Shown: piece by piece, positions 12,797-15,757 of the stretch
How positions within the stretch are numbered: position 1 is the stretch's first letter
Layout: the number at the start of each line of letters is the position of its first letter
Assembly: GCA_016194835.1 (NCBI GenBank)
Contig: JACQAU010000273.1
Location: forward strand, 1 to 15,757
DNA length: 15,757 nucleotides
Direction: 5' to 3'
Source of the DNA: Deltaproteobacteria bacterium
GTDB taxonomy: Bacteria; Bdellovibrionota; UBA1018
Position numbers and translations under genes: made by a program
The notes under the pieces: model-generated
Seen by the model: only the letters and a program-made list of their open reading frames with translations
Told to the model about the DNA's origin: nothing
Database searches by the model: none

Positions 12797-12973
12797 CGCA
12801 CTGGAATATTAATTAATTTATTCTTTTTTTAGAAAAAATTTATCGAACCGGCCTCGGGGGAGCTGGATGCGATTCGGCCATGGATGGCCAAGGGGGTCCC
12901 CGGAGAGCCAGGATGGCGCCCGGTGAGATAAATTTTTTTAAAAAAAGAATAAATTAATTAATATTCCAGTGTG
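12797..12973. mobile_element. 177-base foldback element (MITE-like) with GC-rich core
   Basis: The left arm 12800-12844 and right arm 12927-12970 are reverse complements over 44 bases with one extra G in the left arm; extending outward to 12797/12973 adds three positions, two of which match. The arms are almost entirely A/T (TAATTAATTTATTC, then T and A runs). Inside the arms, ACCGG (12847-12851) pairs with CCGGT (12920-12924). Both ends abut TA (12794-12795 with one extra A, and 12975-12976), or CTA on each side, compatible with the TA duplication of IS630/mariner-type elements. No transposase is encoded, so it would be non-autonomous. The right end touches the stop codon of the oxidoreductase (12974-12976). 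With a GC-rich hairpin followed by T-rich sequence on both strands, it would also act as a two-way terminator for the convergent genes. Mobile origin is inference; the inverted repeat is directly visible. Confidence 0.6.
12845..12926 (+). other. GC-rich structured core with three GGATG motifs
   Basis: 58 of 82 bases are G or C, against an AT-rich background. CTCGGGGGA (12853-12861) can pair with TCCCCGGAG (12897-12905) with one mismatch. Between and beside them are GGCC-ATGGAT-GGCC (12877-12890), GCC-AGGAT-GGC (12907-12917) and the weaker GC-TGGAT-GC (12862-12870). Each presents GGATG (12882, 12911, 12865). GGA in a hairpin loop is the site bound by CsrA/RsmA proteins. Structured RNA is likely if transcribed; a specific function is not shown. 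Confidence 0.45.
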
Positions 12974-14152
12974 CTATGGCCTATTAATCTCAAATAGCGG
13001 GTAATAATTGCTTATTTTCCCATTGGCGTAATCATGAGCTAATTGTGGTATATTATCCCAGCTATAAACTTCTCCATCTATTTTCGGTAGCCACCCTGTA
13101 TCTTCAGCAAATCTGACAGCAGATCTTCCCTGAGGATATCGTGCGTAGTGTGTGTGAATGTGAATATGTCTTTGAATGCATTCAATAGCTCTTACGGTTG
13201 TGATTTTCATGCCTTCTTTCCAGCCAGCCGTAGTGACAACGCCCTGTCTTGCAAGCGCCCTTAGGGTTGCTCGTGTTACGGGGGAGCCTACATAATCAAT
13301 AAAAATCGAAACTCCAAGGCCTAAGGTGTGTTTTTTGACAATATCTAAAAAAATTTCTTCAGATTCAGTATATTTCTTTTTATATACTGGGTCTGTTTGA
13401 TATTTGTCTTCATCGTATTCAAGATCTGGAAATTTTCGTCGGTCGATGGGTTTGATTCGCATTGACTCCATGAGTTTTAATCTCTTATCATCTGAAGCAA
13501 TCATTGCCACGCGAGCCCCTTGAAATTGCGCCAAGGAGAGTTCTGCGATAGAAACACCGCCTCCCCATCCCCAGACAAAAGGAGCGGGGCAGTCTTCTTC
13601 AGTCATTTGCACCCGCCAACAACCGTAGGCTAGTTTCCAATTCGCCCAAGCTGTTATGTATCTGAGTGAAAAAGCAGCCCATTGTTTTAAACTAAAATCA
13701 GTATTTTCTGGGAGCAATATTACTTGTTTTTCATGTAGTTTCATCTGTTTTGCTAAACAGCCCATGGTGTTGGGAGCGTCATATGCTAAGATTTTTTCAG
13801 GATAACCAAACTTGTCCCACACGCCATTGCAAAAAATAACACAGAGATCGCCAGGTTGAACGGTGGTTACAGAGCGTCCGGTTTTTAAAATTCTTACAAC
13901 ACCAGCATTGCCGAGCACAACAGGGTTTTCTTTTCGTTGTTTACATATGTCTACTGGGCGCCTTTGAAGGGCGTGGGTCATGTTGCCTTCCCAACAGCCA
14001 TAAATAGGCTCTGCTAAGACTTCAAATTCAGTAATGTCTGCAAATGAAAAAGATTCTTTTTTTAATTCTGCTGGCTTTAATTCTGCAGGTTCTGGTTTTG
14101 ACGGATTGTTTCCAGCATATAAAACCCAAGCTTCAGTAGTTATGTTTCCCAT
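12974..14152 (-). CDS. MDR-superfamily (zinc-alcohol-dehydrogenase-like) NAD(P)H oxidoreductase
   Basis: 392 residues; ATG 14152 is preceded by the perfect ribosome site AGGAGG (14162-14157 leftward). The layout is that of medium-chain dehydrogenases: a GroES-like N-terminal domain ('LGNAGVVRILKTGRSVTTVQPGDLC', about 80-104), 'LLPENTDFSLKQWAAF' at the domain junction, and a nucleotide-binding domain with 'VWGWGGGVSIAELSLAQF' (192-209), a variant of the glycine-rich loop. Then 'VSIFIDYVGSPVTRATLRALARQGVVTTAGW' and a late 'IHIHTHYARYPQG'. The usual G-H-E zinc motif is replaced by G-N-A, so catalytic zinc is probably absent, as in quinone or enoyl/crotonyl-CoA reductase branches of the superfamily. 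Between the two halves sits a charged insert ('KFPDLEYDEDKYQTDPVYKKKY'). A duplicated PAELK-PAELK lies at residues 22-31. Substrate unknown. Single-gene unit with the foldback element touching its stop codon. Confidence 0.85.
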   Translation of the reverse strand: MGNITTEAWVLYAGNNPSKPEPAELKPAELKKESFSFADITEFEVLAEPIYGCWEGNMTHALQRRPVDICKQRKENPVVLGNAGVVRILKTGRSVTTVQPGDLCVIFCNGVWDKFGYPEKILAYDAPNTMGCLAKQMKLHEKQVILLPENTDFSLKQWAAFSLRYITAWANWKLAYGCWRVQMTEEDCPAPFVWGWGGGVSIAELSLAQFQGARVAMIASDDKRLKLMESMRIKPIDRRKFPDLEYDEDKYQTDPVYKKKYTESEEIFLDIVKKHTLGLGVSIFIDYVGSPVTRATLRALARQGVVTTAGWKEGMKITTVRAIECIQRHIHIHTHYARYPQGRSAVRFAEDTGWLPKIDGEVYSWDNIPQLAHDYANGKISNYYPLFEINRP

Positions 14153-14312
14153 ATTTCCTCCTGTTGGATCAGCCTCCCCGTATGAGAGATATTATTTATA
14201 TAGAAAAGCAGGTCATTTGATTTTCCTCAAGAACTAAATTGAGAAACAAATATTTTTAATTAAATTATTTTAGTTTATAGTTGCAAATTAATATATATTT
14301 TCAAACTCTTAA

Positions 14313-14321
14313 TGCTATAAT
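14313..14321 (+). promoter_or_regulatory. Extended -10 promoter for the outer-membrane protein gene
   Basis: TGC-TATAAT (14313-14321) is a perfect -10 with the TGN extension; no -35 is needed for this class and none is clear. Transcription would start near 14328, leaving a leader of about 110 bases before TTG 14438. The rest of 14153-14437 is AT-rich with no other feature I can name. Confidence 0.55.
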
Positions 14322-14437
14322 GTAAATTAGTTTAATACCTAACTGAATGATTTTACTCAATAAAATCGATGTTTTTTCTCTTGCATCGCAGTATAAGCAG
14401 AGTATAGTTTCACAAGGTGAATTGGAGGTCGACTAAA

Positions 14438-15757
14438 TTGATCGGATTTAGCAAGACCCCACGAAGACACGTTGGCATCTTCCTGTGTATTCTGTGTGTG
14501 TGGGTAATACAAAAAGCTGAGCCAGTGCTGGCAAAGACTACGACTGAAGGGTCATTGGGTCTTGAGGCGCTTTCTTATTGGGGGGATAAGACACGCTCAA
14601 GTTTTTTCTCTGCCTTAAAAGGTGATTGGCGTGGATTTGATCAGGGTAATCTTTTAGAAACCGGAGCTGAAGTTAATTTTCTATTAACAGTTAATAACAC
14701 AGACTTTTCATATCTTGAAATTCCTGAGTCCTACGTAAGCACTTCTAGTTTATTGGGATTTGCACAATTTCAAATAGGAAGAAAAATAGAAATTTGGAAT
14801 AAATTAGATGATTATTGGGCACTTGGAATTTGGCAGCCACGGTTCAGGTGGGATTATCTAAATCCACAGCAGGTGGGGTTGATTGGTGGTTTTTTTAAAG
14901 TAAATACTCCGTATTTTCAGTTTTTGACGTTTGCATCTTCTTCGTTTTTGCCCGAGCGTGGAGCAAACATGGAATATGTGGACGGTAGATATGTGTCTGC
15001 TTCCAGATGGTTTAGTGGCTTACCTTCGCAAGCTGAGCTGTTTGGTGTGCTAGTTCCCATTCAATACCAGCTGGTAATGCCATCCTTGGGACAACTCACA
15101 AGTCATCCTGGTGTCAGCTTTCTGGCGCGTGTTGGGCGCATTAGAGGTTTTTGGAGTTCTGCGGCATTTGCTTTAAAGCCTATGAATCAACTGCTCATTG
15201 GTTATGAAGGCGCTATAGATCTAAACTCACAAGCTTTAGGTGTGACACTTCATCCTCGTGTTGCGTATCACCAGTTATATTCTCTAGATGCGGGCTATGT
15301 TGGTGAAAAATGGGGAAATTGGATTTCTGTTTTAAGAGAAAATCCAATTAGAGATATCACGCCTGCTACCTGGACCACACAAGAAGTTTCTGATGCGTTG
15401 GCGTTAAGCACTGGCGTTGATTTGGAGCTCTATAAAACTAATGGGGATGCTTCAAAACTGGGATTGTCTTATCTTCGCGTATTTGGAGGGAATGCTCTAG
15501 ATAATGGTCCCTTTGCAAAAGCAAGCCAAAGCACGTTTGAGCCGAGATATCCTTTTATAAATGCAATAAGTATAAAATTTAATACTCATGTGCCTTGGAT
15601 TTCGTCTTATCTAAAAGAATGGAGTAGTGAACTTGCGGCTGTAGTGCAAGGAATCTATGATTTTAATCAGCAAGGAAGTATTGTAACTGCACAACTAAAA
15701 TATTCTTTCAAGAATTCATTTATTGTTAACTTAGGCATGGATGTCATTAGTTCAGAC
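14438..15757 (+). CDS. Probable outer-membrane beta-barrel protein (C-terminus beyond window)
   Basis: The frame is open from TTG 14438 to the window end (440 codons). GGAGG (14424-14428) stands nine bases before the TTG, and no ATG lies nearby in frame, so TTG is the likely start. A signal peptide follows ('GIFLCILCVWVIQ', cleavage after 'PVLA'). The rest alternates short amphipathic strands rich in aromatic residues ('FAQFQIGRKIEIWNKL', 'YWALGIWQPRFRWDYL', 'LGVTLHPRVAYHQLYSLDAGY', 'SIVTAQLKYSFKNSFIVNLGM'), the look of a transmembrane beta-barrel. 'LLIGYEGAIDL' and 'LSYLRVFGG' fit adjacent strands. No recognised family; a porin or lineage-specific outer-membrane protein is likely. The terminal aromatic residue typical of barrels cannot be checked because the end is missing. 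Confidence 0.8.
   Translation, partial: MIGFSKTPRRHVGIFLCILCVWVIQKAEPVLAKTTTEGSLGLEALSYWGDKTRSSFFSALKGDWRGFDQGNLLETGAEVNFLLTVNNTDFSYLEIPESYVSTSSLLGFAQFQIGRKIEIWNKLDDYWALGIWQPRFRWDYLNPQQVGLIGGFFKVNTPYFQFLTFASSSFLPERGANMEYVDGRYVSASRWFSGLPSQAELFGVLVPIQYQLVMPSLGQLTSHPGVSFLARVGRIRGFWSSAAFALKPMNQLLIGYEGAIDLNSQALGVTLHPRVAYHQLYSLDAGYVGEKWGNWISVLRENPIRDITPATWTTQEVSDALALSTGVDLELYKTNGDASKLGLSYLRVFGGNALDNGPFAKASQSTFEPRYPFINAISIKFNTHVPWISSYLKEWSSELAAVVQGIYDFNQQGSIVTAQLKYSFKNSFIVNLGMDVISSD

Noticed and set aside
12797..12973. Retron-like ncRNA or IS200/IS605 end
   Set aside because: Inverted arms around a structured core superficially fit, but there is no reverse transcriptase, HUH transposase or TnpB in the window, and the arms are far longer than those of either system.
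1..15757. CRISPR array, rRNA, complete transposase or phage genes
   Set aside because: No regularly spaced repeats, ribosomal RNA sequence, DDE/HUH transposase or structural phage protein was seen on either strand.

Overview
The window is AT-rich DNA from a Gram-negative bacterium. Evidence for this is four lipoproteins with lipobox signal peptides, a signal-peptide protein that looks like an outer-membrane beta-barrel, and a periplasmic 5'-nucleotidase-type enzyme. The tRNA gene does not encode its CCA end, which argues against a typical enteric gammaproteobacterium. Composition and lipoprotein style would fit a low-GC Bdellovibrionota/Oligoflexia-like lineage, but this is a guess and no marker in the window settles it.

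Layout, left to right. (1) 1-3296: three related lipoproteins of unknown function, one leftward and cut by the window edge, two rightward in tandem. They diverge from a 194-base region holding two adjacent palindromes. (2) 3393-4402: a CDF-family zinc/cation exporter and a tRNA-Arg(UCG). (3) 4422-7351: a small unknown protein, then an XPB-type SF2 helicase overlapping a Bax1 (DUF790) PD-(D/E)XK nuclease read from a TTG start. This is a helicase-nuclease pair known mainly from archaea; by eye its GC is higher than that of its neighbours, and it lies just behind the tRNA. (4) 7424-9064 (leftward): a DUF47/PhoU-like protein and a PiT phosphate permease, an ordinary phosphate-uptake operon. (5) 9178-11140: a secreted 5'-nucleotidase-family phosphoesterase whose frame is broken at a run of nine T; removing one T restores a continuous 653-residue protein. 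(6) 11186-11425: a small, very basic leftward protein with a clear terminator. (7) 11674-12729: another lipoprotein. (8) 12797-12973: the most unusual object, a 177-base foldback element with near-perfect ~48-base AT-rich arms around an 82-base, 71% GC core that contains three GGATG hairpin-like motifs. It abuts the stop codon of the next gene. (9) 12974-14152 (leftward): an MDR-superfamily oxidoreductase lacking the usual zinc-ligand signature. (10) 14438 to the end: a probable outer-membrane beta-barrel protein, truncated by the window.

Phosphate is a loose theme of the middle part: a nucleotidase that would release phosphate lies divergent from a phosphate importer. The helicase-nuclease pair, the lipoprotein triplet and the foldback element are the parts that look accessory or unexplained.
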